Shown: piece by piece, positions 34,635-46,713 of the stretch | Layout of the letters: each line of letters begins with the position of its first letter | How positions within the stretch are numbered: the first letter of the stretch is position 1 | Assembly: GCA_012728115.1 (NCBI GenBank) | Contig: JAAYFS010000023.1 | Span: forward strand, 30,049-94,048 | Length of the DNA stretch: 64,000 nucleotides | Origin: Bacillota bacterium | Lineage (GTDB): Bacteria > Bacillota > Limnochordia > Darwinibacteriales > JAAYFS01 | Direction of reading: 5' to 3' | Program-made: the position numbers and the translations under genes | The notes under the pieces: generated by a model | Told to the model about the DNA's origin: nothing | Databases searched by the model: none | What the model saw: only the letters and a program-made list of their open reading frames with translations

Positions 34635-35897
34635 TTACGCTACCTCTTCAGGATTTGAAATCTTACCTGTTAAGGCTGAAGCTGCTGCCACTGCAGGGCT
34701 AGCTAGATAGACTTCGGATTCTTCGTGTCCCATTCTTCCCACAAAGTTCCTATTAGTAGTAGCTACAGCACGTTCGCCTTTTGCCAAAATTCCCATATGC
34801 CCACCTAAACAAGGTCCGCAAGTAGGAGTGCTTACAATTGCGCCAGCCTCTATAAAGATCTCGATCAGACCTTCTCTCAAAGCTTGAAGGTAAATATTTT
34901 GTGTTGCGGGGAAAATTATGGTCCGTACCCCTTTCGCTACTTTTCTACCTTTAAGGATTTCTGCAGCGGCACGAAGATCGCTAATGCGTCCATTGGTACA
35001 CGAACCAATGACTACCTGATCGATTTTAATATCTCCAACCTCATCAATTGTCCTGGTATTATCAGGTAGATGTGGGAAAGATACAGTTGGCCGGATACTT
35101 GCCAGATCGATCTCGATTACTTGATGATACTCTGCATCTTCATCAGGTTCATAAATTACATATTCCTTGGTAGAATGAGCTTTCACATACTCTAATGTTT
35201 TCTCATCAACTAAGAAAATACCGTTTTTCGCTCCCGCTTCAATCGCCATATTCGCCATTGTGAATCGATCATCCATTGAAAGGTATTGCAATCCATCACC
35301 AACAAACTCCATGGATTTATACAAGGCACCATCAACACCGATGAGACCGATAATGTGTAAAATAATATCTTTACCACTCACCCATTCGGATGGCTTACCA
35401 GTTAACACGAACTTGATCGCTGCTGGTACTCTAAACCACGCCTGTCCTGTAGCCATACCTGCAGCCATATCTGTACTTCCAATTCCTGTCGAAAAAGCGC
35501 CTAGTGCGCCATAGGTACAAGTATGAGAATCCGCTCCGATTACCACATCACCTGGTACAACCAAACCCTTTTCTGGAATTAAAGCATGCTCAATACCCAT
35601 TTCGCCGACTTCAAAGTAATTCTCAATATCTTTGTCATAGGCAAATTCTCGAATGAATCGGCATTGTTCAGCGGACTTAATGTCTTTGTTAGGAGTAAAG
35701 TGATCAGGTACAATTGCTACTTTACTTTTATCAAAAACTTCAGTGAAACCCGCCTTATTAAACTCTTTTATCGCAACTGGTGAAGTGATATCGTTGCCCA
35801 AAACTAAATCGAGATTGGCTTGGATCAACTGTCCCACTTCAACTTTATCTAAGCCAGCATGAGCAGCAAGAATCTTCTGTGTCATGGTCATTCCCAT
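34635..35897 (-). CDS. leuC: 3-isopropylmalate dehydratase large subunit
   Basis: This aconitase-family subunit of about 420 residues shows the [4Fe-4S] cysteines in [12 protein letters not shown] and [11 protein letters not shown]. It also has [28 protein letters not shown], a substrate-binding signature. Length (about 420) places it in the archaeal/Firmicutes short LeuC branch, which often serves both isopropylmalate and methylmalate. The ATG at 35897 lies six bases after GGAGGG; the ORF-track TTG two codons earlier is too close. It sits 8 bp upstream of leuD. Confidence 0.94.
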   Translation of the reverse strand: MGMTMTQKILAAHAGLDKVEVGQLIQANLDLVLGNDITSPVAIKEFNKAGFTEVFDKSKVAIVPDHFTPNKDIKSAEQCRFIREFAYDKDIENYFEVGEMGIEHALIPEKGLVVPGDVVIGADSHTCTYGALGAFSTGIGSTDMAAGMATGQAWFRVPAAIKFVLTGKPSEWVSGKDIILHIIGLIGVDGALYKSMEFVGDGLQYLSMDDRFTMANMAIEAGAKNGIFLVDEKTLEYVKAHSTKEYVIYEPDEDAEYHQVIEIDLASIRPTVSFPHLPDNTRTIDEVGDIKIDQVVIGSCTNGRISDLRAAAEILKGRKVAKGVRTIIFPATQNIYLQALREGLIEIFIEAGAIVSTPTCGPCLGGHMGILAKGERAVATTNRNFVGRMGHEESEVYLASPAVAAASALTGKISNPEEVA

Positions 35898-35920
35898 GAA
35901 CAACCCTCCCTTACCCTTAT

Positions 35921-37525
35921 CTATAAATACGGTTTTATCTTTCGCTCCAGATCCTTTAAGAGTTTGTACTCAATCGAATCTACTAAGGCTATCCAACTTG
36001 CACCAATAATGTCCGTCGATACTCCAACCGTAGTCCAGACATCTTCTCCATCTGTTGATTCAATCAACACTCGAACTTTCGCTGCTGTTGCAGCCGTTGA
36101 TTCAAGAACGCGAACTTTATAATCCGTCAGATGCAAACTCTTTAATTCTGGATAGAATACTTCCAAAGCTTTTCTCAATGCCTTGTCCAAAGCATTAACA
36201 GGTCCATTACCCTCAGCAGCAGTTATTTCTTCTCGATCCTCTACTTTTACTTTAATCATTGCTGCCGAGCTAAACTCTTGATCTTGCGAAAGCTGCTCAC
36301 CCACGATTTTGAAGTGACCGAGTTCAAAAAACGGACGATGCTTTCCTAAATGTTTTCTGATAATCAATTCAAAAGAGCTTTCAGCCCCCTCAAACTGATA
36401 ACCCAGATGCTCTAATTCTTTCAGTTTGGACATGATTTCTTTTGTTTCGGGTGAATCCTTGCTTAGTCGCGGAGCTATTTTTTGGATCTTAGCTAGGATT
36501 GTACTTCGACCCGCGACTTCAGACATTAAGAAACGACGTTCATTTCCTACTAGCTCTGGAGAAATATGTTCAAACGAATGTGGGGCTTTATTAACCCCAT
36601 CAATGTGCATGCCGCCTTTGTGGGCGAAAGCGCTTCGACCAACATAAGGGTCGCGCTCATTGAGAGAAACATTGGCTATTTCCGCAACTAAGCGCGCTGT
36701 GGAAGTTAGATTTGCTAATTGACTAGACTCAACGCAATAATAATTCTTTTTTAATTGTAAATTAGGAATAATCGTGCATAGATTGGCATTACCACAGCGT
36801 TCTCCAATCCCATTAAAAGTTCCCTGAACATGGGTGGCGCCAGCATCCACCGCCATAATGCTGTTGGCAACCGCCATTCCCCCGTCATTATGGCAGTGGA
36901 TGCCGATTATTGCCTGTTGACCAAATTGCTTTACTACCTTCGAGGTTATCTCATAAACTTCAAAAGGAAAGGCACCACCATTTGTTTCACATAAAACTAA
37001 AACATCTGCTCCGCCATCTATAGCAGCCTGAAGAGCCTTAAAAGCATATTCTGGATCATCTTTATATCCATCAAAAAAATGTTCGGCATCAAAGATAACT
37101 TCCTTACCTTTCGATTTAAAGAAGGATATTGTGTCCTTGATCATATTTAGGTTCTCTTCAGGTGATGTTTGAATAATATCAGTTACATGGAACTTCCAGC
37201 TTTTTCCAAAAATAGCTACAGCGGGAGTATTGGCATTTAACAATGACTGAACGTTTTGGTCACCTGTTACAGCGATATCTCGCCTTCTAGTACTCCCGAA
37301 AGCAGTTATCTTGGCATTTTTTAACTCCAACATATTTACTCGTTTAAAAAACTCAAGATCCTTAGGATTAGAGCCAGGATTCCCTGCCTCGATATATTTG
37401 ACTCCGAGTTTATCAAGTGCGGTGACGATATTCAGTTTATCTTGTACCGAAAACGAAATCCCTTCCGCTTGCGCCCCATCTCTTAAAGTGGAATCAAATA
37501 TCGCAATGTCCCTATGAAATGACAT
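35921..37525 (-). CDS. cimA: (R)-citramalate synthase
   Basis: This 534-residue enzyme condenses pyruvate with acetyl-CoA to citramalate, opening a threonine-independent route to isoleucine. The HMGL-like TIM barrel has [16 protein letters not shown] (metal Asp and catalytic Arg), HCHNDGG and [11 protein letters not shown]. The C-terminal regulatory domain (about 400-530) contains [22 protein letters not shown], typical of the CimA class related to Geobacter and Leptospira. The ATG shares its A with the TAA of leuA (TAATG), so translation is coupled. GAQAEGI rather than GEQAPG distinguishes it from LeuA. Confidence 0.93.
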   Translation of the reverse strand: MSFHRDIAIFDSTLRDGAQAEGISFSVQDKLNIVTALDKLGVKYIEAGNPGSNPKDLEFFKRVNMLELKNAKITAFGSTRRRDIAVTGDQNVQSLLNANTPAVAIFGKSWKFHVTDIIQTSPEENLNMIKDTISFFKSKGKEVIFDAEHFFDGYKDDPEYAFKALQAAIDGGADVLVLCETNGGAFPFEVYEITSKVVKQFGQQAIIGIHCHNDGGMAVANSIMAVDAGATHVQGTFNGIGERCGNANLCTIIPNLQLKKNYYCVESSQLANLTSTARLVAEIANVSLNERDPYVGRSAFAHKGGMHIDGVNKAPHSFEHISPELVGNERRFLMSEVAGRSTILAKIQKIAPRLSKDSPETKEIMSKLKELEHLGYQFEGAESSFELIIRKHLGKHRPFFELGHFKIVGEQLSQDQEFSSAAMIKVKVEDREEITAAEGNGPVNALDKALRKALEVFYPELKSLHLTDYKVRVLESTAATAAKVRVLIESTDGEDVWTTVGVSTDIIGASWIALVDSIEYKLLKDLERKIKPYL

Positions 37526-39063
37526 TATTCTCCTACCTCACTTAGCAATGAAAATTCGTAGAGCATTTTGTTTTTTGCGTTTAAATAAGCTTTAACACTA
37601 GCTTCCACAATATCTGTACTCAAGCCACGGCCAGTGAAATGTTGATCAGCCTTGCGAATTTTCACTAAGACTTCACCCTGGGCATCCTTACCCTCAGTTA
37701 CGGAACGCAGGGAGTAATCCACCAACTCAAATTCCAAATCTACAATTCGATCGATAGCCTTAAACGCAGCATCGACTGGTCCATCCCCTGTAGACACTTC
37801 TTCAATTTCCTTTTGCTGATCTGATTTAGTTAGTTTCACTGTAGCAGTAGAGGTAATTGTATTCCCACTATTAATTACCAATCTGCTTAATTGGTAAGCC
37901 TCTGGAAAACTACCTACTCCGCCTGCAACCAATGCTTCAATATCGCGATCTGAAACAACTTTTTTCCTATCAGCTAATTCCTTAAAGGATTGAAATACTT
38001 CATCAAGCTTTTCTTTACTTAATTGATATCCTAAGCTCTTTAATCTATCTTCAAAGGCATGTCGACCAGAGTGTTTCCCCAAAACCATTCGATTGGTCGA
38101 TAGCCCGATCGATTCGGGTGTCATTATCTCATAGGTACTCTTATTGGCCAAAACGCCATGTTGGTGAATACCTGATTCATGAGCAAAAGCATTAGCACCT
38201 ACAATCGCTTTATTTGGCTGGACTTGCACACCTGTAAGCGAGCTAATTAGCCTACTAGAACGGTAGATTTGAGTGGTATCAATAGCATGTTCAAGTTGAT
38301 AAATGTCGCGCCTGGTGTATAAATTCATTACAATCTCTTCTAAGGCAGCGTTTCCAGCTCGCTCACCAAGCCCATTGATAGTACATTCGAGCTGAGTCGC
38401 TCCAGCTTGAGCTGCTGCTAGAGTGTTAGCAACTGCTAAACCAAGGTCGTTATGACAATGCACCGAAATATCGACTTTATCGATATTCGGAACATTATTC
38501 CTAATTTTGGTAATCAACTCAAAAAACTCATTTGGTGTTGTATATCCAACGGTATCGGGCACATTTATTACTGTTGCACCTGCATCGATCACTGCTTCAA
38601 AGATCCGATAAAGAAACTCGGGATTACTACGAGATGCATCTTCTGCTGAGAATTCAATATCATGACAATATTTCTTAGCATATCGAACAGCATCAACTGC
38701 TTGTTCTAACACTTTATCTGGCGACATTCTTAATTTATATTGCATATGGATATCGGAAGTAGCAATAAAAGTATGAATCCGTGGATTTACTGCACCCTTT
38801 ACTGCTTCGTATGCAGCATCGATATCCTTTGGTAAAGCTCTTGCTAAACTCGCAACCGTACAATTCTTAATCATATCTGCTACTTCTTTTACCGCTGCGA
38901 AATCGCCTGGTGATGCAATCGCAAATCCAGCTTCAATCACATCTACCCCGAGCCGTTCGAGCTGTTTGGCAACCTCAAGTTTTTCCTGTAAGTTCATACT
39001 ACAGCCAGGAGCTTGTTCTCCATCCCGTAGTGTGGTATCGAAAATTTTAACCCTCCGTGCCAC
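37525..39063 (-). CDS. leuA: 2-isopropylmalate synthase
   Basis: This 512-residue enzyme condenses 2-ketoisovalerate with acetyl-CoA as the first committed step of leucine synthesis. Motifs are DTTLRDGEQAPGCSMN, HCHNDLGLAVANTLAA, NGLGERAGNAALEE and HESGIHQHG. The C-terminal domain (about 390-510) is the leucine-binding regulatory domain. The start is GTG behind GGTGGAGGG. It overlaps cimA by one base and lies 15 bp after ilvC. Confidence 0.95.
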   Translation of the reverse strand: MARRVKIFDTTLRDGEQAPGCSMNLQEKLEVAKQLERLGVDVIEAGFAIASPGDFAAVKEVADMIKNCTVASLARALPKDIDAAYEAVKGAVNPRIHTFIATSDIHMQYKLRMSPDKVLEQAVDAVRYAKKYCHDIEFSAEDASRSNPEFLYRIFEAVIDAGATVINVPDTVGYTTPNEFFELITKIRNNVPNIDKVDISVHCHNDLGLAVANTLAAAQAGATQLECTINGLGERAGNAALEEIVMNLYTRRDIYQLEHAIDTTQIYRSSRLISSLTGVQVQPNKAIVGANAFAHESGIHQHGVLANKSTYEIMTPESIGLSTNRMVLGKHSGRHAFEDRLKSLGYQLSKEKLDEVFQSFKELADRKKVVSDRDIEALVAGGVGSFPEAYQLSRLVINSGNTITSTATVKLTKSDQQKEIEEVSTGDGPVDAAFKAIDRIVDLEFELVDYSLRSVTEGKDAQGEVLVKIRKADQHFTGRGLSTDIVEASVKAYLNAKNKMLYEFSLLSEVGE

Positions 39064-39078
39064 GGAAATCCCTCCACC

Positions 39079-40585
<1,507 letters not shown>

Positions 40586-40597
40586 TTTCATTTCCCC

Positions 40598-42268
40598 TTA
40601 AACTTCCTCCGTAATCAAATCTTCGATGGCTTCTCCCGGTGGTACGATTGGAAAGACCTTTTCATCTCGATCAATCTCGCAATTAATTACCACAGTCTTG
40701 TTGGCTGCTATCGCCTTTTTCAAAACATCCTCAACTTCTTCAGTTCTCGTGAGGTTAAAGCCAATAGCTCCATATGCTTCCGCTAGTTTGACAAAATCAG
40801 TTCCCCTATTCAAATCTGATTGGGCAAAACGCTTGTCGTAAAACAAGTCTTGCCATTGACGTACCATTCCAAGCGCATGGTTATTAAGAATGACGATTAT
40901 GATCGGCAAATTATATTCCACAGCAGTAGCCAACTCAATGCAGTTCATTCTAAAACTACCGTCTCCAGCAATGTTTATCACCAATTTGTCTGGATTTCCC
41001 AACTTTGCCCCGATCGAAGCGCCTAAGCCAAAACCCATTGTTCCTAATCCACCAGAAGATATCAGCGTCCGTGGTTTGGTAAATTTATAAAACTGGGCCG
41101 TCCAAATTTGATGTTGTCCAACCTCAGTTGCGATTATCGCATCTCCACCAGTGAGTTCATAGATTTTTTCAATAACGTAGTGAGGTTTAAGTCCATTTTC
41201 CTGGTTGTATTTTAATGGGAATCTCTCTTTCCAGTCATTAATCTGTTTTAACCACTCGTCCCGCTTAGATTTTGCTAACTTAGAATTCAAAGCCTGTAAT
41301 ACTTCAGTAACATCGCCAATAATCGCTTTTTGACAGCGAATATTCTTATTGATTTCTGCTGGATCGATATCGATGTGGAGAATCTGTGCTTCTGGCGCAA
41401 ACCTCTTGGCGTTACTCACAACTCGATTGCTAAATCTAGCTCCGATAGCGATCAATAGATCACATTGAGTTGCAGCAAAGTTTGATGTTTTCGTGCCATG
41501 CATTCCGATCATTCCCGTATACAATGGGTGCGTGGCAGGAAAGGCACCAAGGCCCATCAGCGTGCAAGTTACAGGCGCTTGAAGTGTCTCAGCAAAAGTC
41601 AGAAGTTCTTCTGCTGCACCATAGGAATTTGCACCTCCACCAGCACAGATGAGTGGTCTCTGACAGGTTTCTAGTAAGGCTAATGCATCCTGAATATCCC
41701 TGTTATTCACTCTGTTTTTCGATTTGATAATCTGCTCTGGTTCGTGGTAGACATACTCGGCGATTTGCGCCGTAATATCTTTTGGAATATCAATTAACAC
41801 TGGTCCTGGTCGACCTTCTTGAGCGATCTTAAATGCTCGACGAAAAACAGGAGCAAGTTCATTAACATCTCGAATGATGAAATTATGCTTAGTTATCGGC
41901 ATAGTAATGCCAGCGATATCTACTTCTTGGAAGCTATCCTTGCCGAGCAGTGACAAGTTTACGTTTCCTGTAATAGCCACCATCGGAACTGAGTCCATGT
42001 ATGCAGTAGCTATTCCTGTCACCAGATTAGTAGCACCTGGTCCCGAAGTAGCTAGGCATACTCCAACCTTACCAGTTGCTCTAGCATATCCATCAGCTGC
42101 ATGTGCCGCACCTTGTTCATGCGAAGTGAGAATGTGCCTGATCTCCTTTTGGTACTTGCTTAACGCGTCATATATATTTAAAACAGCACCTCCAGGATAC
42201 CCAAAAATGGTATCCACTCCTTGTTCTATCAAGCATTTTACAATTATCTCTGCTCCAGTCAATTTCAT
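40598..42268 (-). CDS. ilvB: Acetolactate synthase large (catalytic) subunit
   Basis: This ThDP enzyme of 556 residues forms acetolactate and acetohydroxybutyrate from pyruvate. Motifs are GYPGGAVLNIYDAL, the activating glutamate in LTSHEQGAAHAADGYARATG, GKDSFQEVD (FAD region) and the ThDP-binding GDGSFRMNCIELATAVEYNLPIIIVILNN. The full set argues for the anabolic rather than the catabolic enzyme, as does the adjacent ilvN. The ATG at 42268 follows GGAGGG; the ORF-track start lies upstream of that site. Confidence 0.95.
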   Translation of the reverse strand: MKLTGAEIIVKCLIEQGVDTIFGYPGGAVLNIYDALSKYQKEIRHILTSHEQGAAHAADGYARATGKVGVCLATSGPGATNLVTGIATAYMDSVPMVAITGNVNLSLLGKDSFQEVDIAGITMPITKHNFIIRDVNELAPVFRRAFKIAQEGRPGPVLIDIPKDITAQIAEYVYHEPEQIIKSKNRVNNRDIQDALALLETCQRPLICAGGGANSYGAAEELLTFAETLQAPVTCTLMGLGAFPATHPLYTGMIGMHGTKTSNFAATQCDLLIAIGARFSNRVVSNAKRFAPEAQILHIDIDPAEINKNIRCQKAIIGDVTEVLQALNSKLAKSKRDEWLKQINDWKERFPLKYNQENGLKPHYVIEKIYELTGGDAIIATEVGQHQIWTAQFYKFTKPRTLISSGGLGTMGFGLGASIGAKLGNPDKLVINIAGDGSFRMNCIELATAVEYNLPIIIVILNNHALGMVRQWQDLFYDKRFAQSDLNRGTDFVKLAEAYGAIGFNLTRTEEVEDVLKKAIAANKTVVINCEIDRDEKVFPIVPPGEAIEDLITEEV

Positions 42269-42293
42269 AAATTTCCCTCCAACAAAGCAAACA

Positions 42294-43958
42294 TCATTTA
42301 ACAACTGCTCCAGTACTTGCAGACGTCACCATCCTTGCATATCTTGCTAGATATCCACCTTTTATCTTTGGTTCGGGTACTTTCCAATCTGTTTTTCGTC
42401 TAGTTAATTCCTCATCCGAAACCTTTAACGTAATAGTACATTCTACCATGTCGATCGAAATTAAATCACCGTCTTTAACTAACGCAATAGGTCCTCCTTC
42501 GGCTGCTTCTGGTGAAATATGTCCAATTGACGCGCCTCTTGTTGCGCCACTGAATCTACCATCGGTGATAAGAGCCACATCCTCATCAAGACCCATTCCA
42601 GCTAAAGAAGATGTAGGAGCAAGCATTTCACGCATACCTGGTCCACCTTTTGGCCCTTCATATCTAATTACAACAACATCACCTTTTTTGATTTCACCGT
42701 TTAAAATAGCTTGACTTACAGCTTCCTCGGAATCAAATACTCGTGCTGGTCCTTCGTGTTTTAGCATTTTTGGCGAAACTGCTGAACGCTTAACCACACA
42801 ACCATCAGGTGCTAGATTTCCTCTTAAAACTGCAATTCCACCGGTCTCACTGTAGGGTTGATCGATTGGACGAATAACTTCAGGATTCCTATTTACCGCA
42901 TTTGCGATAACTTCTCCGATCGATTTTTGCGAAACTGTTGGTAGATCAAGATATAGCAAGTCTTTTTTCGCTAGTTCTTTCATAACCGCTTGAACTCCAC
43001 CTGCCGCATAAAGGTCCTCAATATGTTGAGGTCCTGCAGGACTTAATTTACAAAGGTTGGGAGTCCGAGCACTGATTTCGTTTGCTAAATCTAAATTTAA
43101 AAAAACACCCGCTTCGTATGCGATAGCGGGTAGATGTAACATACTATTTGTACTGCACCCGAGTGCCATATCTACCGTTAACGCATTTATGAAGCTTTTT
43201 TCCGTCATAATATCTCTAGGTAAAATGTTGTTCTTTAATAAATTAATTACTGCTTTTCCAGCCTCTTTAGCAAGTCTAATTCGCTCAGCATAAACAGCTG
43301 GGATGGTTCCGTTTCCAGGTAAACCCATTCCTAACACTTCTGTTAAGCAATTCATGCTATTAGCAGTAAACATCCCTGAACAGGAACCACAGCTAGGACA
43401 AGCACTATTTTCATAGTCTAAAAGTTCTGCCTCGGTCATAATCCCAGCATTCACCGCTCCAACAGCTTCAAAAACGCTAGATAAACTTAAATGATTATTG
43501 TTTGTTGTACCAGCAAGCATTGGTCCACCGCTTACAACTACAGTTGGAATATTGAGTCTGGCTGCAGCCATCAACATTCCAGGCACAACTTTATCACAAT
43601 TAGGAACCATTACTAAAGCGTCGAAACCGTGAGCCAAAGCCATGGTTTCGATCGAATCTGCAATTAGCTCTCTGCTAGCTAACGAATAATGCATTCCTAA
43701 GTGTCCCATTGCAATCCCATCACATACTGCGATCGCAGGAAAGACGATCGGAGTTCCCCCACTTGAGCGAACGCCAGCCTTGACAGCCTCTACGATCGTA
43801 TCTAAATGAATATGCCCTGGAACAATATCATTCTGAGAATTCACGATACCAATTAATGGCGCCTTAATCTCTTCCTCTGTATAGCCCATGGCCTTGAATA
43901 GAGAACGATGGGGCGCACGTTCAATACCAGTTTTTACTCGATCGCTACGCAATCCCAT
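42294..43958 (-). CDS. ilvD: Dihydroxy-acid dehydratase
   Basis: This Fe-S dehydratase of 554 residues makes the 2-keto acid precursors of valine and isoleucine. Cluster and active-site motifs include [48 protein letters not shown] and [21 protein letters not shown]. The ATG at 43958 is placed after AAGGAG; the longer ORF-track start runs through the leader hairpins. It is the first gene of the ilvD-B-N-C-leuA-cimA-leuC-leuD operon and is preceded by a structured leader. Confidence 0.95.
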   Translation of the reverse strand: MGLRSDRVKTGIERAPHRSLFKAMGYTEEEIKAPLIGIVNSQNDIVPGHIHLDTIVEAVKAGVRSSGGTPIVFPAIAVCDGIAMGHLGMHYSLASRELIADSIETMALAHGFDALVMVPNCDKVVPGMLMAAARLNIPTVVVSGGPMLAGTTNNNHLSLSSVFEAVGAVNAGIMTEAELLDYENSACPSCGSCSGMFTANSMNCLTEVLGMGLPGNGTIPAVYAERIRLAKEAGKAVINLLKNNILPRDIMTEKSFINALTVDMALGCSTNSMLHLPAIAYEAGVFLNLDLANEISARTPNLCKLSPAGPQHIEDLYAAGGVQAVMKELAKKDLLYLDLPTVSQKSIGEVIANAVNRNPEVIRPIDQPYSETGGIAVLRGNLAPDGCVVKRSAVSPKMLKHEGPARVFDSEEAVSQAILNGEIKKGDVVVIRYEGPKGGPGMREMLAPTSSLAGMGLDEDVALITDGRFSGATRGASIGHISPEAAEGGPIALVKDGDLISIDMVECTITLKVSDEELTRRKTDWKVPEPKIKGGYLARYARMVTSASTGAVVK

Positions 43959-44198
43959 ATTTATATCAACTCCTTGTCTTAAACTAAAGACCACCTTCCG
44001 ATAATGAACGGTGGTCTTTAGCAAAACAACCCTTTCGGGTTGTTTGAAATTTATCCGCTCAGAAGGTAGGAAATAGGTCCCATTGAAGTTAATTTTAACT
44101 ATGATTCTCCAGGATTCCTAAAATACCTTCTGAATTTGATAAAAAAATTCACATTCCTAACGATTTTACATGGGTTTAACACATAACCTTGCGAAAAA
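43959..44198 (-). promoter_or_regulatory. Structured leader region upstream of ilvD
   Basis: This is a 240 bp non-coding region between fprA and ilvD. In transcript order it contains a long-range perfect 10-bp pairing (TCAGAAGGTA at 44124-44133 with TACCTTCTGA at 44059-44068). Next come a tetraloop hairpin (AAACAACCC-GAAA-GGGTTGTTT, 44024-44045) with a short T-run, and a perfect 12-bp hairpin (CTAAAGACCACC / GGTGGTCTTTAG, 43984-44021) just before the Shine-Dalgarno. A possible 10-codon leader ORF (44083-44051, [10 protein letters not shown]) covers the 3' arm of the long-range pairing, but it has no convincing Shine-Dalgarno. No T-box consensus was found. An attenuation-type control of the operon is inferred. 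Part of it may instead terminate the upstream transcript. Confidence 0.6.
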
Positions 44199-45404
44199 TT
44201 ATTGATTTAGAATTTCTTTTGCTATTTTTCGCCCCATCTCCCGTGCCTGATCTAGTTCCTCAGGAGTGGGTCGCCATTTAACACTTAAACTCTCACCTAA
44301 CGGCTTCATACCAGCCTCCGTAAGTTTTTTCTCAATAGTTTTAATAGCTCCACCAGCCCAACCTTGAGAACCAAAGGCGAAAAATAGGCGATCGCCAAGT
44401 TTTAAACTAACTAATTCATCAAGCAAAGGACTAAGGGTGGGCAGAATATCATTGTGAATCGTTGAGGAACCGATCAATACTGCCTTTGCATCGCGGATCT
44501 CGGTAATTAAGTCATTTTCATCAGTTTTAGGAACTTGGTAGAGACGAGCTTCGATTCCTTCATCAGTTAACCCATCCAACAATGCATGTGCAAGCATAGC
44601 AGTACTTTCCCACATGGTGTCATATGCGATAACTGCCTTATTTTTTACTTCTCCTTGGGCCCATTTTTGGTATGCGGCAATAATTTCACCCACACCTTGG
44701 CGCCAAATAATTCCATGGCTCGGTGCGATCATGTCGATTTCCCAACCAAGTTTCTGAATTTCTGCTAACTTATTAAGCACCAATTTGCCGAAAGGATTTA
44801 GGATATTGGCGTAGTACTTGGCCGCTTCAGCAAGCAACATCTTAATATCATTTTCATCATCGAAAAGCTTGTTCGATGCCAAATGCTGCCCAAAAGCATC
44901 ATTAGGCAATAATAGCTTTACCTCTTTAATATACGTAAACATACTGTCTGGCCAATGCAACATTGGGGCTTCCAAAAACTCAAGCGATAGTCTACCAAGA
45001 TTAATCCTATCGCCTGATTTGACTATATTAATATCCCATTCATTATCCCACTGTTCGTGAAAATACTTTTCTAAGCCAAGTTTAGCGTTTCTAGTGCAGT
45101 AAACTTTAGCCTGTGGATACTTATTCATTATTGTAGGAAAAGAACCAGAGTGATCGATCTCGATATGATTAACTATGAAATAATCGATCGCGCGACCACC
45201 AATTATCTCGACGATTTTTTTGATTTGCTCTTCAGCAAAAGGTGTATAAACTCCATCTACTAAAGTTACTTGATCATCAACAATCAAGTATGAATTATAG
45301 GTTGTACCTTTATGAGTTGAAAAGGTTTCCCCATGAAAGGAACGAAGATTCCAGTCAACAGCACCAACCCAGTAGATTCCTTTTTTAATCTCGGTAACTG
45401 ACAT
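44199..45404 (-). CDS. fprA: Flavodiiron protein (O2/NO reductase)
   Basis: This 401-residue A-type flavoprotein reduces O2 (or NO) to water (or N2O) and protects anaerobes. The beta-lactamase-like domain has the diiron ligands H80-x-E82-x-D84-H85 (HIEIDHSG), with further ligands in LHWPDS and SHGIIW. The C-terminal flavodoxin domain (about 255-400) begins VIAYDTMWESTAMLA. There is no rubredoxin extension. The ATG follows AAAGGAG. It lies 13 bp after purD, so it probably belongs to the pur transcript. Confidence 0.93.
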   Translation of the reverse strand: MSVTEIKKGIYWVGAVDWNLRSFHGETFSTHKGTTYNSYLIVDDQVTLVDGVYTPFAEEQIKKIVEIIGGRAIDYFIVNHIEIDHSGSFPTIMNKYPQAKVYCTRNAKLGLEKYFHEQWDNEWDINIVKSGDRINLGRLSLEFLEAPMLHWPDSMFTYIKEVKLLLPNDAFGQHLASNKLFDDENDIKMLLAEAAKYYANILNPFGKLVLNKLAEIQKLGWEIDMIAPSHGIIWRQGVGEIIAAYQKWAQGEVKNKAVIAYDTMWESTAMLAHALLDGLTDEGIEARLYQVPKTDENDLITEIRDAKAVLIGSSTIHNDILPTLSPLLDELVSLKLGDRLFFAFGSQGWAGGAIKTIEKKLTEAGMKPLGESLSVKWRPTPEELDQAREMGRKIAKEILNQ

Positions 45405-45417
45405 TATTTCCTCTCCT

Positions 45418-46713
45418 TTACAGGTAATTTAATGCCTTGTTGCCAATGTCTTTGCGATAATACATTCCATTAAAGTTAATTTTGGTGATATTGGAGTATA
45501 CTTGCTCTCGGCAGCTCTGCAAGTCATCACCGATTGCAGTTACTGCCAATACACGCCCGCTTGCGGTAAATACTTTATCCTTTTGGTAAGAAGTTCCTGC
45601 ATGAAAGATTAAATTTCTTGGATCTTTCTTTTTAAATGAACTCAATCCATTGATTTCAAAACCAGTTTGATACTTGCCAGGATAGCCTCCCGAAACAAGT
45701 ACTACTGCTAAGGCGCTCTGGTGTGACCAAATGATCGGAACTTCGTGTAGTCTTTGTTCAAAAGATGCGATAATTATATCTATAATGTCCGTTTTTAAGA
45801 GTGGTAATACGACCTGGGCTTCAGGATCACCAAAACGCGCATTAAACTCGATTACTTTTGGTCCCTGTGCTGTTAACATCAATCCTGCATATAAAATTCC
45901 CGTAAAACTTCTGCCCTCCGCCACCATCGCTTTAGCAGTTGGAACTAAGATCTTCTCTACGGCTTGTTTTAAATCTCGATCTGTAACAAAAGGTACAGGC
46001 GCGTAAGCACCCATTCCTCCAGTATTAGGACCCTGATCATTGTCGTAGGCAGCCTTGTGATCTTGAGCAGTAATCATTGGAACAACGGTTTCACCGTCAA
46101 CAAAAGCCATCAACGAGATTTCTTTGCCTTCCAGGTATTCTTCAATCACGATTTGGTTTCCAGCTTCCCCTAAAGCTTTTTCCTCCATAATGTGCTCAAT
46201 CGCTTGGAATGCCTCATCATGAGTATAGGGGATAATTACACCCTTGCCAGCTGCCAATCCATCAGCTTTAATCACAATCGGAGTTTTCTGTGATTTCACA
46301 TACTCTATGGCCTCTTCTTTTAAATCAAAAATTTCATACGCAGCAGTTGGGATATTATATTTTTTCATTAACTGCTTAGCAAAAGACTTACTACCTTCAA
46401 TTTGAGCAGCATCCTTAGTTGGTCCATAAGCCTTCAATCCAGCCGCTTTAAAGGCATCCACAATCCCAGAAATCAGTGGTGCTTCTGAACCGACAACTGT
46501 AATATCAATCTGATTGTTTTTGGCAAATTGAATCAATGCATCTATGTTATTCTCTGTGATATCGACTGTGGTAGCGATCTCACTTATTCCTGCATTTCCA
46601 GGCGCACAATATACTTCCTTTACTTTTGGACTTTGAGAAATTTTCCACACCAAAGCGTGTTCGCGCCCACCGCGACCGATAACCAGAACTTTTAACCCAT
46701 TCTCCTTACCCAC
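45418..46713 (-). CDS. purD: Phosphoribosylamine-glycine ligase
   Basis: This ATP-grasp enzyme of 431 residues forms GAR in purine synthesis. Motifs are VLVIGRGGREHALVW, YGPTKDAAQIEGSKSFAKQLM, IKADGLAAGKGVIIP and RFGDPEAQVVLPLL. The start is GTG at 46713, inside the last codons of purN (22 bp overlap), with AAGGTGG nine bases upstream. Both 3' and 5' junctions are tight, and fprA follows. Confidence 0.95.
   Translation of the reverse strand: MGKENGLKVLVIGRGGREHALVWKISQSPKVKEVYCAPGNAGISEIATTVDITENNIDALIQFAKNNQIDITVVGSEAPLISGIVDAFKAAGLKAYGPTKDAAQIEGSKSFAKQLMKKYNIPTAAYEIFDLKEEAIEYVKSQKTPIVIKADGLAAGKGVIIPYTHDEAFQAIEHIMEEKALGEAGNQIVIEEYLEGKEISLMAFVDGETVVPMITAQDHKAAYDNDQGPNTGGMGAYAPVPFVTDRDLKQAVEKILVPTAKAMVAEGRSFTGILYAGLMLTAQGPKVIEFNARFGDPEAQVVLPLLKTDIIDIIIASFEQRLHEVPIIWSHQSALAVVLVSGGYPGKYQTGFEINGLSSFKKKDPRNLIFHAGTSYQKDKVFTASGRVLAVTAIGDDLQSCREQVYSNITKINFNGMYYRKDIGNKALNYL

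Noticed and set aside
43959-44198. T-box riboswitch upstream of ilvD
   Set aside because: The sequence AAGGTGGTC resembles part of the T-box, but the ACCGCG continuation is missing, and the element lies in a perfect hairpin rather than in an antiterminator with a Stem I specifier.
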